Positions 1 to 8,126 of a stretch of DNA of 55,175 bases are shown here, in pieces. Source of the stretch: Pseudomonadota bacterium (lineage in GTDB: Bacteria; Bdellovibrionota; Bdellovibrionia; Bdellovibrionales; Bdellovibrionaceae); the NCBI GenBank assembly GCA_021300175.1, contig JAJTIC010000030.1, positions 1-55,175 of the forward strand, given 5' to 3'. Below the pieces are notes generated by a model. That model saw only the letters and a program-made list of their open reading frames with translations. It was not told the DNA's origin and did not search any database. Position numbers and translations under genes: made by a program. Numbering within the stretch: the first letter of the stretch is position 1; each line of letters begins with the position of its first letter.

Positions 1-137
1 ATTTAGTCATACTTCCCGCTTCGGAGTATATCACGGATCGCGACTGTAAATTGATTTCTTGCTTGGGAAGTAGGGGTGGTGCCGACAGTCAGGTTGGAAT
101 TTCTGGCCTGGCCAAAGAATTCTTTGAGATGGCATAA
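1..137 (+). CDS. C-terminal end of an unidentified protein (5' partial)
   Basis: An open frame enters from the left edge and ends at TAA 135-137, giving 44 residues that finish with [10 protein letters not shown]. There is no start codon in view, so only the tail of the protein is present. The residues include two Cys and a Gly/Ser-rich [10 protein letters not shown] stretch, but I do not recognise a family. It lies 20 bases before ddl on the same strand, so co-transcription with ddl is likely. The frame could be chance in so short a piece, but its composition is protein-like and its distance to ddl is typical of an operon. Confidence 0.5.
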   Translation, partial: LVILPASEYITDRDCKLISCLGSRGGADSQVGISGLAKEFFEMA

Positions 138-157
138 TTTTCCTAACGAGGACTTCC

Positions 158-1246
158 ATGAAAAAAACAGTGGCTCTCATTTTTGGTGGTAAATCAGCAG
201 AACACGAAATCTCATTGCTCTCTTGCAAGAACGTTGCAAGTGCTGTGGATACTCAAGTTTACAATAAGTTCCTCGTGGGAATTAGCAAGCAAGGCACTTG
301 GTTCTATTTTGAGCATGAGTCTGTCTTTGAAAAAATCAAAGCTCTCAACGACCACGAACTCCCAGCTGGAGCTGAACCAGTCGCACTGATCACTCGCAAT
401 GGCTCTCCTGTGTTCTTTTTTCTGAATTCAAAAAAAGAAGTGGCCATTGATATTGCTTTCCCCGTCCTTCATGGAACCTACGGCGAGGATGGCTCGATCC
501 AAGGATTGTTTAAAATGATGAATCTCCCTTTCGTCGGATGTGGTGTTTGGGGTTCCGCCGCCGGCATGGATAAAGCCGTTATGAAAAAAGTTCTTAAAGA
601 TGCTGGAATTCCCCATGCTCGGTACAAGGTGCTTTATTCCCACAAATCCTATCGCTACGAGGACATTGCTGCAGAGCTAGGTTCACCCTTCTTTATTAAG
701 CCCGCCAATGCAGGATCCTCCGTGGGAGTTCACAAAATAAAAACTGCGACTGACTTTAGCTCTCAGCTGCAAGACAGTTTTAAATTTGATCACAAAGTCC
801 TGGCTGAAGAATTTATTCAAGGCCGCGAAATTGAGTGCTCGGTCATGGGACTCAATCACAGCCCCAAGGCCTCTGTGGCCGGAGAAGTGATCCCCACTCA
901 CGAATTTTATTCTTACGAAGCCAAATACTTGGATGATCAAGGGGCCGCTCTCAAAATCCCTGCAGAACTCAGTGCACAGGAACTGGCAACCATTCAAAAA
1001 ATTGCGAGGGAGACTTTCACAGCGATGGGTTGCGATGGTTTAACTCGAGTTGATTTCTTTTTAAAGAAGGATGGCCAAGCATATATCAATGAAATCAATA
1101 CGATTCCTGGTTTTACTAAAATTAGTATGTATCCCAAAATGTGGGAAGCCAGTGGTCTTGGATATAAAGACCTGATTTCCCAGCTGATTCAGCTAGGATT
1201 TGACCGCTACGCTTTAGATAAGAAGCTTGAGACAAACTACTTTTAG
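158..1246 (+). CDS. ddl: D-alanine--D-alanine ligase
   Basis: Cytoplasmic ATP-grasp ligase that joins two D-alanines for the peptidoglycan stem peptide. The N-terminal [13 protein letters not shown] motif, the [12 protein letters not shown] loop near residue 105, the GSSVGV ATP-binding loop near residue 185 and the metal-binding EINTIPGFT near residue 315 are all present. The length of 362 residues matches the longer VanA/DdlA-like class. The ATG follows a GAGGA Shine-Dalgarno sequence with 6-base spacing. A weak hairpin with a T run follows the stop. The family call is secure. Substrate preference (D-Ala rather than D-Lac or D-Ser) is assumed from the absence of any resistance cluster. Confidence 0.96.
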   Translation: MKKTVALIFGGKSAEHEISLLSCKNVASAVDTQVYNKFLVGISKQGTWFYFEHESVFEKIKALNDHELPAGAEPVALITRNGSPVFFFLNSKKEVAIDIAFPVLHGTYGEDGSIQGLFKMMNLPFVGCGVWGSAAGMDKAVMKKVLKDAGIPHARYKVLYSHKSYRYEDIAAELGSPFFIKPANAGSSVGVHKIKTATDFSSQLQDSFKFDHKVLAEEFIQGREIECSVMGLNHSPKASVAGEVIPTHEFYSYEAKYLDDQGAALKIPAELSAQELATIQKIARETFTAMGCDGLTRVDFFLKKDGQAYINEINTIPGFTKISMYPKMWEASGLGYKDLISQLIQLGFDRYALDKKLETNYF

Positions 1247-1253
1247 ACATCAT

Positions 1254-1276
1254 CAGTTTAATTGAAACTGTTTTTT
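1254..1276 (+). terminator. Weak Rho-independent terminator after ddl
   Basis: Inverted repeat CAGTTT-AATTG-AAACTG directly followed by six T residues, 8 bases after the ddl stop. The stem is short and AT-rich, so termination may be partial. Confidence 0.45.
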
Positions 1277-1357
1277 GTATTTCATCATTTCCGAGGCAGT
1301 TGACTTTTTTTTCTGATGAAATAAAAAAATCTTTGATATCTTTTTTCAGAGGTAAGA

Positions 1358-1708
1358 ATGGTTTCTGATTTTGGTTCTGATAATAGTTTTTGGTCCAACC
1401 GCTTAGGCCTGTTTTTGAAAAACAAGCGGGAAGCCCAAGGCCTCACTCAGTCTGATGTTGCCAAGCGCCTGGGTTATGGAAGCCCCCAGTTTATTTCTAA
1501 TATTGAGCGCGGTATTTCCAGCGTCCCTTTGAAGTCCCTCAAAACCTTGGTTGAAATGTATGGAGTTTCTCCTGAGGAAATCATCGATGTTTTCCTTGAA
1601 GAGAAGAAGTCTCAACTTTTGAAAGCCCTCCGTGGGCAAGAGCTGCACCAAGACCATGCTCGTCGCAGAGAAGGCCGAGTTTTCGTAGCTGAAGGAAATA
1701 ACTCCTAG
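1358..1708 (+). CDS. XRE-family helix-turn-helix transcriptional regulator
   Basis: A 116-residue putative DNA-binding protein. Residues 15-70 form a Cro/C1-type HTH: LFLKNKREAQGLTQSDVAKR is followed by GYGSPQFISNIERG and then a helix ending at EEIIDVF. The basic tail (residues 85-116) has no recognised domain. Preceding bases contain AGAGG about 5 bases before the ATG. The upstream region 1277-1357 is AT-rich with long T and A tracts, compatible with a promoter. The target genes are unknown. It is not accompanied by phage genes or a toxin partner, so a housekeeping or stress regulator is more likely than a prophage repressor. Confidence 0.85.
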   Translation: MVSDFGSDNSFWSNRLGLFLKNKREAQGLTQSDVAKRLGYGSPQFISNIERGISSVPLKSLKTLVEMYGVSPEEIIDVFLEEKKSQLLKALRGQELHQDHARRREGRVFVAEGNNS

Positions 1709-1770
1709 ACCTTTTTCTGTGTCTCATTCTTGCATTGATCTTTCTCTGACAACAGAAAGGTCTGGCACAA

Positions 1771-1977
1771 ATGGACTTGAGCAAGATTCAATATTTCGAA
1801 AGAATCGATTCCAAAAAACACCGTGATTTTATTTCCTCTCACAACAACTGTATTTTGTGTGGGACCGTTCTCGAGCTTCAACATATAGCTGAGCGGGAAA
1901 AATCCGAAATCAAAGAAGAAGCCCACTGCCCTTCTTGTGAGCTTAGAACCAGAGTCAAAACTTACACCATAAATTAA
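1771..1977 (+). CDS. Small two-CxxC putative zinc-ribbon protein
   Basis: A 68-residue protein with two Cys pairs, CILC near residue 29 and CPSC near residue 54, spaced as in a zinc ribbon. It has no signal peptide or membrane segment and is rich in charged residues. It stands 62 bases after the XRE regulator on the same strand and could share its transcript. The Shine-Dalgarno is weak (AGAAAGG about 13 bases upstream). I do not recognise the family. Metal binding is inferred from the Cys spacing only. Confidence 0.6.
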   Translation: MDLSKIQYFERIDSKKHRDFISSHNNCILCGTVLELQHIAEREKSEIKEEAHCPSCELRTRVKTYTIN

Positions 1978-1993
1978 GAGAACGCCAAAAATC

Positions 1994-3292
1994 CTACGGC
2001 AAACTGTCAAATCTCCGACGGCGGGAGAAAAATTCGTCATTCCAGTGACAGCTCATTTGACCTCGAAGGGTCGCTTTCAGACCCATCGAATAAGAAGAGC
2101 TTTGGTCGTACCATTGATTGATCCATACTGTTCCCACTTCAAACTTAGCCCCTAAGTTTCGAGCTTTCTCTGGTTCACCGAAAATCTGAGCGGCTAAGGC
2201 TAGCTCTCCTTGATTCACCCACCGAACCATTTCATGGGGATACTTCACAGACGAAACCAGAGCAATGGGGAAAGGTAATTCCTCTTGCTGATAAACGGAA
2301 CAATGGGGAAGCTCGCGGATCACTGAGAAATTCAACCGATTCTGTGTCTTCAAAAAACTGAGGTCAGGTTTGGTCAGCCATTGACCCACATCTTGATTGA
2401 TCTCACCAATAGCTTTCTCGGCAAACTGCAAATGATCCTGCAAAAAGAACTCACCAGCTTCTTTCTCAAAAAGCCTTTCGGCAGCTTGGCGAAACAGCTC
2501 GAAGAACTCTTTTGAACTCTGATCCAAACAAATGACTTTCTTCACCGAATAAGGATGCTGACCTTGAAAAAGAAAACAAGACTGCGCCAACTGCTCAGCG
2601 ACCTGCAAACTTTCGCTACCCCCAAGGACAAGAGCTGTATTGCTCGAAGGCCCATAGCCCGTATAAGCTTTGCCTCCCTTTGCGGCCAAGGTAGCCAGAT
2701 GGGACAAAGTTTCGCTTCCTCCTGCCACCATCAATCCATTGACTGACGGATGCTGAACCAAAAATTCTTTGAGAGTGCTTTCCTGAAGACGCACAATCTG
2801 CACAGCACCTTCTTGAAGAACGCTGATCTGATCTGATTTCAAAAATTTTGATAAAGTTTCCGCCGTCAAACTCCATAACGGGTTCAGCCTTGCTGGAGTC
2901 CTCGAGCTGGGCTTAATCACAAGACCATTTCCTGCCACGAGATTTTGAATGATGGCATGCCATACCCATTGAAACCAGAACACTCGAGGTGCTAGGGCCA
3001 CAACAAGCCCTTGAGGAGTGTATAAACTTTCTAAGTTTTCATTGGTCTGCAGAAGGGTCGACCTGAGCTCTTTCAAAACCGGATCGAAGAAATACTTTTC
3101 ACTGACAGCCTGAGAGCAAGCATATCCCTCATTGAGGGCTTTTAAGAGATCTTCTTTGCCATCTAAAATCACTGCTTCTAAGCGCCGAAGCCATTGACGT
3201 CGATCTTCGATTGTCGGGCGCACCATGGGCTGAGAAAACTTTTTCCCCGCTTGCAGGACAGAAATAAGTTGAGGCAAAGATACAATGTTCAC
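1994..3292 (-). CDS. Aldehyde-dehydrogenase-fold protein lacking the catalytic Cys
   Basis: A 432-residue protein of the ALDH superfamily. Family landmarks are a WHAIIQNLVAGNGLVIKPSS cofactor-binding segment (Lys127), a VAGGSETLS nucleotide-loop equivalent near 189-197, and a C-terminal GTVWINQW near residue 397. The place of the nucleophile (GQxC) reads GQHP at 244-247, so Cys is replaced by Pro. The base Glu region reads YTGYGPSSN, resembling CoA-acylating relatives, which naturally lack that Glu. Cys239 is nearby but out of register. The start is GTG. It sits just after the terminator of the upstream operon, with little room for its own promoter. It could be a non-catalytic relative or an unusual acyl-CoA reductase; the function is not known. 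Confidence 0.8.
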   Translation of the reverse strand: MNIVSLPQLISVLQAGKKFSQPMVRPTIEDRRQWLRRLEAVILDGKEDLLKALNEGYACSQAVSEKYFFDPVLKELRSTLLQTNENLESLYTPQGLVVALAPRVFWFQWVWHAIIQNLVAGNGLVIKPSSRTPARLNPLWSLTAETLSKFLKSDQISVLQEGAVQIVRLQESTLKEFLVQHPSVNGLMVAGGSETLSHLATLAAKGGKAYTGYGPSSNTALVLGGSESLQVAEQLAQSCFLFQGQHPYSVKKVICLDQSSKEFFELFRQAAERLFEKEAGEFFLQDHLQFAEKAIGEINQDVGQWLTKPDLSFLKTQNRLNFSVIRELPHCSVYQQEELPFPIALVSSVKYPHEMVRWVNQGELALAAQIFGEPEKARNLGAKFEVGTVWINQWYDQSSSYSMGLKATLRGQMSCHWNDEFFSRRRRFDSLP

Positions 3293-3315
3293 TGCCTGAC
3301 CATACCTGAGGACAT

Positions 3316-3347
3316 AAAAAAAGGCGATAGCTTTGCTATCGCCTTTT
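3316..3347 (-). terminator. Strong Rho-independent terminator of the 10766-3386 operon
   Basis: Stem GGCGATAGC / GCTATCGCC closed by a 3-base loop, extended by A/T pairs and followed on the minus strand by seven T residues (3322-3316). It lies 39 bases after the stop of the 36-residue gene and 24 bases before the start of the ALDH-like gene, so some readthrough may feed that gene. Confidence 0.9.
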
Positions 3348-3385
3348 CAATCCTCGGGCGGATCGTAGTCATCACTTAACTGACG

Positions 3386-3496
3386 TTAAATGACAGCCAC
3401 CTCCGCCTTGGTCTTGTGATATTCTGACATAACCAAGCACCACCCCCTTTCATGCCAGTAGACTGGCTCCCCTAGTTTAAATGGAGTGCCCTTCAC
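3386..3496 (-). CDS. 36-residue small protein, translationally coupled to the methyltransferase
   Basis: A short frame starting with GTG that overlaps the methyltransferase stop (GTGA), the same junction used two genes upstream between the HIT and methyltransferase genes. The product has a strongly structured pattern: FKLGEPVYWHERGWCLVM followed by a charged turn and ending AEVAVI. That alternation of a Gly-Glu turn with short beta-like strands resembles a KOW or SH3-like barrel half, which is an inference. It is the last gene before the operon terminator. It has no signal peptide or membrane segment. The function is unknown; possible roles are nucleic-acid or protein binding. Confidence 0.6.
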   Translation of the reverse strand: MKGTPFKLGEPVYWHERGWCLVMSEYHKTKAEVAVI

Positions 3497-4134
3497 AGGG
3501 AAGAAGAATTGCGATGTATCTCAACAAGGGACGTGGCTCTGATCAGGCCTAGCTCATTGACTTGAGCCTGGCCTCGGCAAAAAACATCAATATCTTTGAG
3601 CATTTGCAATCCATGCTGACTTTGATCTCGAATCAGAACGTATCCCAAAGAGCCAGGCTTTAGCAGACCAAGAAGAGCCTGGACCAGTTGCTCAAGGTTT
3701 CCATCCAAAAAAAATCGACTGCGATTCTTAAACTCAGAAGGGCTGAGCTTACCTTGGCTCGGCAAAAAAAAGGGGGGATTGCAGACAATCAAATCAAAAA
3801 CCTGCAAACCAAAAGTCTGATTCCAATTCCGAAAATCTCCAAAATTCAAATTCATGATGGTCACCGGGAACCGCTTCTGGAGTTCCCGAACATTTCTTTC
3901 TAAGTGAACTTGATTGGCTGCTTGCAGCTCTAAAAAATCAAACGACCGAATCGTTGTAAAATGAAAGAGCGTTTCTAATCCCATCACTCCGCACCCCGCG
4001 CAGAGATCCAACGCACGATCTACTGAGAGAATTCCTCGCTCCTTCAGCCGAGCTGCAATTCTGCGAGGCCCCTCTACCGAATCGAGAGAAAAATGGTACT
4101 CCGGATTTTGAGAGTACCGAAACGTAAAACTCAC
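3493..4134 (-). CDS. TrmN6-like SAM-dependent N6-adenine methyltransferase
   Basis: A 213-residue class I methyltransferase. Motif I is ALDLCAGCGVMGLE (residues 41-54) and motif IV is VCNPPFF (residues 118-123), the NPPF signature of N6-adenine or amide-N methylases. The overall form fits the tRNA1(Val) A37 methylase family (YfiC/TrmN6), so tRNA is the likely substrate. The start is GTG and overlaps the HIT gene stop by 4 bases (GTGA). The assignment to N6-adenine chemistry is firm from the NPPF motif; the exact RNA target is inferred and an RNA or protein (PrmC-like) target is not excluded. Confidence 0.85.
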   Translation of the reverse strand: MSFTFRYSQNPEYHFSLDSVEGPRRIAARLKERGILSVDRALDLCAGCGVMGLETLFHFTTIRSFDFLELQAANQVHLERNVRELQKRFPVTIMNLNFGDFRNWNQTFGLQVFDLIVCNPPFFLPSQGKLSPSEFKNRSRFFLDGNLEQLVQALLGLLKPGSLGYVLIRDQSQHGLQMLKDIDVFCRGQAQVNELGLIRATSLVEIHRNSSSL

Positions 4135-4517
4135 AGAGCTTCAATGATCTTCTTTTGGATCTCCTTCATTTCAGCTTCAGATCTTTTCTGAGCTTTCGAA
4201 AAAGAAAGATCTGCAATAGACCAAGCAGGAATCAAATGAAGATGATAATGGTGCACTTCGAATCCCACAGCCGTGGTCAAGACTCTAGCGCATCCCGTTG
4301 CCTTACGAATTGCTTTCCCAATCTTCTGCGCATTCAATCCAACCCGAGTATAAACTTCAGGCGAAACATCAAACCAGTGATCCACTTCTTGTTTAGGGAC
4401 AACGAGTGTATGACCTAAATTCACTTGGTCTAAAGCGAGAATTGCGATCGTCAAATCATCTTCGTAGATTTTGTAAGAAGGAAGCTCGCCGTTGATAATT
4501 TTTGTAAATACGCTCAT
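4131..4517 (-). CDS. HIT-family nucleotide hydrolase
   Basis: A 128-residue histidine-triad protein. The triad VHHYHLHLIP at residues 89-97 carries the HxHxH core that handles the alpha-phosphate of nucleotides. The N-terminal FTKIINGELPSYKIYEDD is the usual opening of the HinT/Hit-like branch. Its members cleave AMP-lysine, adenosine phosphoramidates or dinucleoside polyphosphates in the cytoplasm. It begins with ATG 7 bases after the PilZ gene and overlaps the methyltransferase by 4 bases. The family is secure; the substrate is not determined. Confidence 0.92.
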   Translation of the reverse strand: MSVFTKIINGELPSYKIYEDDLTIAILALDQVNLGHTLVVPKQEVDHWFDVSPEVYTRVGLNAQKIGKAIRKATGCARVLTTAVGFEVHHYHLHLIPAWSIADLSFSKAQKRSEAEMKEIQKKIIEAL

Positions 4518-4524
4518 CGTGCCC

Positions 4525-5220
4525 TCAAATATTTTTCATTAAATTTTCGTAGACATCATCCCGATTGACAAACATGACACCAAATCCCATGACACCATCA
4601 TCTTGCTTTTTCTTCCAAACGACTTTGGCATCGAAAACAAAACTTCGATGCGAATTTCCAATCAGAGCGCTGACCTTGATAAAGTTCTCGGGCTCGATCG
4701 GAAAAGCGAGTTGTGCGGCCTCAATGTACGCTCCTGTCAGAGACAAATTCTTCATCACTCCGGCAATTTTTCCTTGATGAAAGTCAGAAAGAATATCCAC
4801 TTTTTGATCCGTCAAATATCGAGGATGAACTTGCTGCTTACCCGGTTCATACTCTTTAGTGTTGTCGACCACCGCTCGGTACAAAGCGAATCCATCCACG
4901 GGGGCCTTCATCATTCGAACGCGGTTAAAGCTCTGACTGAGTTGCATCAACGGCACGGTGACCTCGGAGCACAAAAACAACAGAGGCTGAGTCGTCGGCA
5001 CAGAAGAACGCAGCTTTGCAAAGTAGTAAGTGTGGAGTATGTCATCACCTGGGAGTTGAATGATAACGAGAGCTGGAGGTTGGGAGATCCAATAACTCGG
5101 GTCTTGCCCAAAAGAAGCTGTGGTCTCAAAAGATAATCCGTCTCGATCATGGTGAAAAGCCACCTCTTCTAACTTTTTCTGCTCGTCAAAAGAGGTGCTG
5201 ATGATCAAAACTTTTTTCAA
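4525..5220 (-). CDS. PilZ-domain protein with N-terminal receiver-like domain
   Basis: A 231-residue protein. Residues 1-120 look like a degenerate response-regulator receiver (KVLIIS start, hydrophobic strand ALVIIQLPGD near 50-59) without a clear phosphoacceptor context. Residues 128-231 form a PilZ domain, seen from NLSLTGAYIE at 158-167, the N/DxSxxG half of the c-di-GMP motif. The RxxxR half is imperfect: QVHPRY keeps only the second Arg. Binding of c-di-GMP may therefore be weak. The start appears to be TTG at 5220, since no suitable ATG is near. It lies 15 bases after citrate synthase. Confidence 0.82.
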   Translation of the reverse strand: MKKVLIISTSFDEQKKLEEVAFHHDRDGLSFETTASFGQDPSYWISQPPALVIIQLPGDDILHTYYFAKLRSSVPTTQPLLFLCSEVTVPLMQLSQSFNRVRMMKAPVDGFALYRAVVDNTKEYEPGKQQVHPRYLTDQKVDILSDFHQGKIAGVMKNLSLTGAYIEAAQLAFPIEPENFIKVSALIGNSHRSFVFDAKVVWKKKQDDGVMGFGVMFVNRDDVYENLMKNI

Positions 5221-5235
5221 TGGACTTGGCCCTAC

Positions 5236-6381
5236 CTATTGTCGGCTCGCCGCAGGCGACCATTTCTGGCCAGTCTTCCCCGTCCATTTACCACGTGGCC
5301 TGTAAATCCGGTTGTTTGCATACTGCTCCATGGCATGTGCCACCCAGCCGCTTATTCGAGAAACTGCAAAAATCGGAGTATAGATATCGATGGGAATATC
5401 CATGCTGTAATACACAGTCGCCGAGTAAAAATCCACGTTCGGCATCAGGCCTTTTTCTTTGTACATGGTATCGTCAATCAATGTCGACATTTGGTACCAA
5501 TGGTGCTCACCTTTATCAGCTGTCAACTTGTCAGAGATTTTTCTGAGCAAAGCTGCACGAGGATCTCCGTTTTTGTAGACTCGGTGACCGATTCCCATCA
5601 CTTTTTCCTTAGCGGACAAGGCATCTTTTACAAAAGCTTGAGCTTTTTCGATGGTGCCAATTCTCTTGAGCATGATCATCACTTGCTCATTAGCTCCTCC
5701 ATGTAATGGCCCTTTCAAAGCGCCAATGGCAGAGACAATCGCAGAGTATAAATCACTTAATGAAGATGTGGTCACTCGAGTTGCAAAAGCCGAACAATTC
5801 AACTCATGGTCAGCGTGCAAAATTAAACAAGTATCAAAAATCTTCACGTGATCTGCTTTGGGCTCAACTCCGCCTTTGAGCATATACATGAAATTCCAAG
5901 CAATCGACTTGTCAGATTTAGGAGCTACAGGCTCTTTTCCGTTTCTGATCGCTTCGAAAGCGGCCACTAAAGTTCCCATCTTTGCGACCAACTTGATGCC
6001 TTTTCTTAAATTGGCTTCATTCGAGTTATCGTTGGCTTCACCATCCCAGTGAGCCATCAAACTCACTGCTGTTCTTAGCCAAGCCATCGGATGAACATTC
6101 TTGGTGGGAATTGTTTTCAGAACTTGAATAAAAGCAGGAGCTAAAGTGTATTCCGCTGCCAACTGCTTTTTGAAGCTCTCAAGCTCAGGAGCCTTAGGAA
6201 GACGGTTATTCCATAACAGAAAAACAGTTTCTTCAAATGTTGAATTGGCTGCCAAGTCTTCGATGGTAAAACCACGATAGCTTAACGTTGCATCTTGGAT
6301 CGAAGAAACCGCTGTGGAGCAGGCCACAACTCCTTCAAGTCCCTTATCTAAAGCGCCTTCAAAAATCTGAATATCAGCCAT
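5236..6381 (-). CDS. gltA: Citrate synthase family protein
   Basis: Condenses acetyl-CoA with oxaloacetate at the entry of the TCA cycle. The catalytic residues are visible: His in GPLHGGANEQV near residue 225, His in MGIGHRVYKNGDPRA near 264, and Asp in NVDFYSATVYYSM near 316. The length of 381 residues matches the shorter bacterial type II-like or methylcitrate branch rather than the about 430-residue E. coli enzyme. A 2-methylcitrate synthase cannot be excluded, but no prp genes are near. ATG start. It sits 54 bases after the phosphatase gene and 15 bases before the PilZ gene. Confidence 0.93.
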   Translation of the reverse strand: MADIQIFEGALDKGLEGVVACSTAVSSIQDATLSYRGFTIEDLAANSTFEETVFLLWNNRLPKAPELESFKKQLAAEYTLAPAFIQVLKTIPTKNVHPMAWLRTAVSLMAHWDGEANDNSNEANLRKGIKLVAKMGTLVAAFEAIRNGKEPVAPKSDKSIAWNFMYMLKGGVEPKADHVKIFDTCLILHADHELNCSAFATRVTTSSLSDLYSAIVSAIGALKGPLHGGANEQVMIMLKRIGTIEKAQAFVKDALSAKEKVMGIGHRVYKNGDPRAALLRKISDKLTADKGEHHWYQMSTLIDDTMYKEKGLMPNVDFYSATVYYSMDIPIDIYTPIFAVSRISGWVAHAMEQYANNRIYRPRGKWTGKTGQKWSPAASRQ

Positions 6382-6435
6382 TTAAGAATGTCCTTTCAAG
6401 AGGTGTATTAAACACTCTCGAATTTCTCACTTCGT

Positions 6436-7326
6436 CTATTTTTTAGCAAGTTTTATCACTTTGTCTTTGATCTCTGTAATAACCACTGTCCGGTCTCGTC
6501 GGGGCATTGAGATTTTCGAAAATTGTTCCACAAAAAATAGGATTTCATTGCGCAGTTCATGAACTCCCGTTTTCGGGGATTTCAACACAGCCTCAAGAAT
6601 TCGGTCTCGACCGAAGGATTCGCGCTCTGCATTCTCTGCCTCACTGACTCCTTCAGAACAAAGTATCAACCGATCTCGAGGTCCCAAGTGAATCGAGTCT
6701 GTCAGTGGCTGGGCATTAAACTGTGCGCTAAATGGTGGCGCCGAAGGAGCCAGCCACTGAGCTCCCCCTTTAGGCTCTCCGAAAACCTGCAAAATGGCAT
6801 TAATGTGACCCACGCTACAGTACTTCAATTCAAAGTTTCGGCGATCAACCACCCCATAAAACAAAGAAGCTGTGTCATTGCCTTGAATATGCGGTAACAA
6901 TTCTCTGGCTATTCCTTCGACCACCTTATGGGGCTCCATGCCTTTACGAGCTTCTATCTGCCCACTCAGCTTTATAAGAACTGATAAAAACAAAGCCGAC
7001 ATCGTGTAGCCCGATGACCCAGCAAGCAAAATGCCAAATTTCAAACGATCTTCGTGTTCAAAAATATCGAAATAGTCCCCGCCACGCTCTTCGCCCGCGA
7101 GAAACTTCGAAGAAAATTCCACACCTGAAATGTGGGGTATTTCTGTGGGCGACAACAACTTCTGGATCAAGCCTGCCATTTTGATCTCGTAGTCCATGTT
7201 CGAGATCATTTTTTCCACAGCCGCATTAGCACGACTGAGCTGTCGACGGTACTCAGCAAGTTCGCTGTTCTTGTCTTTCAGCTCGTTCTCTAATTCTTGG
7301 ATTCGCTTTTCGAGGTCCTTTGCCAT
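6436..7326 (-). CDS. SpoIIE/PP2C-type phosphatase with N-terminal coiled coil, metal sites degenerate
   Basis: A 296-residue cytoplasmic protein. Residues 1-50 are a charged heptad-like coiled coil (KRIQELENELKDKNSELAEY). The remainder is a PPM/SpoIIE domain, with RGGDYFDIF at 81-89 holding the first two metal Asp residues. The next motif, usually D-x-x-G-x-G, reads LAGSSGY so its Asp is lost, and the usual TDG motif reads CSEGVSEAEN, with Glu for Asp. The final Asp survives in RRDRTVVI. Activity may be changed or absent. The start overlaps the membrane-protein gene by 37 bases, suggesting a coupled membrane sensor and phosphatase pair. In other bacteria such enzymes act on anti-sigma antagonists. 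Confidence 0.85.
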   Translation of the reverse strand: MAKDLEKRIQELENELKDKNSELAEYRRQLSRANAAVEKMISNMDYEIKMAGLIQKLLSPTEIPHISGVEFSSKFLAGEERGGDYFDIFEHEDRLKFGILLAGSSGYTMSALFLSVLIKLSGQIEARKGMEPHKVVEGIARELLPHIQGNDTASLFYGVVDRRNFELKYCSVGHINAILQVFGEPKGGAQWLAPSAPPFSAQFNAQPLTDSIHLGPRDRLILCSEGVSEAENAERESFGRDRILEAVLKSPKTGVHELRNEILFFVEQFSKISMPRRDRTVVITEIKDKVIKLAKK

Positions 7327-8126
7327 GCAGATCTATAATGCATGAAGACCGAAGCAACACCAAGGTCAACCAACCAAAACACGGCCAAAGCTAGAACAAA
7401 CTGCCACCGCCTGAGCGCGGGAATAAACTCGTCTCCAAAAATAGTGAAACTCAAAGCTTTCACCCAAGGAAAACCTAGACCAAGAACAAGGACAGCTGAA
7501 CCGAGCATCATCAACCCTCGATAGAATCTTTCCCGCGCAAAGGCTTCCCAGCGCCTTCGTGTCATGAGCATCAATCCAAAAAAGATCGCTTCCCCAAGAA
7601 CCATGGCCACACAAAACTCCAGCGAAGCCAAACCACCCAAAAGTAAAGGAGTTGCCAACAGAAGCGTCAGTCCAAAAAGTCGAGAAATGGCAAGAGAGAC
7701 AACCCCAAAACTGATCCCCGCAAAAATCACAGTGAGAGAATTGTCAGCAACAAACAGAAGCCATGTTGGTGGAACTTCCGCTTGGCTTGCTTCTACGAGT
7801 GTCCTCAGGAGAGTCCTTTCAATGAAATGAGTAAATATGGCATAACAAAAAAAGAGAACTGCTATCGCCTTGGTTTGTTGGCGCTGCCTAAATATCCAAA
7901 TAAAGGCAAAAAATATCATGGCGAGTAGCAGCCAAGAATTCAGTTGAAACAAACTGACTTGGACCAAACCCCATAACACCACCGGAAAACTCAAAATCCA
8001 GCAAAGCTTGAATTGCTCAGCTCTCAGGTCCTCTGTAGCAAATTCTTTAAAATAGGGATTTCCTTGCGTCCCCATCGACTCAAAAATCAAACGAGGCATT
8101 TTCTTATAGAATTCAAAATCTTTCAT
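7290..8126 (-). CDS. Polytopic membrane protein of unknown function
   Basis: A 278-residue protein with about seven hydrophobic segments: near residues 44-64, 68-80, 88-104, 125-145, 150-190, 205-222 and 240-262. The first 40 residues are cytoplasmic and charged. I do not recognise a family; the arrangement resembles membrane sensor modules such as MASE-type domains, but no output domain follows in the same protein. It overlaps rsmJ by 4 bases (ATGA) and the SpoIIE-type phosphatase by 37 bases. The tight overlap suggests it could be a membrane input or anchor for the phosphatase. This is inference from context. Confidence 0.75.
   Translation of the reverse strand: MKDFEFYKKMPRLIFESMGTQGNPYFKEFATEDLRAEQFKLCWILSFPVVLWGLVQVSLFQLNSWLLLAMIFFAFIWIFRQRQQTKAIAVLFFCYAIFTHFIERTLLRTLVEASQAEVPPTWLLFVADNSLTVIFAGISFGVVSLAISRLFGLTLLLATPLLLGGLASLEFCVAMVLGEAIFFGLMLMTRRRWEAFARERFYRGLMMLGSAVLVLGLGFPWVKALSFTIFGDEFIPALRRWQFVLALAVFWLVDLGVASVFMHYRSAWQRTSKSESKN

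Noticed and set aside
4603-5136. 177-residue plus-strand frame
   Set aside because: Antisense to the PilZ gene, without ribosome site or protein-like pattern.
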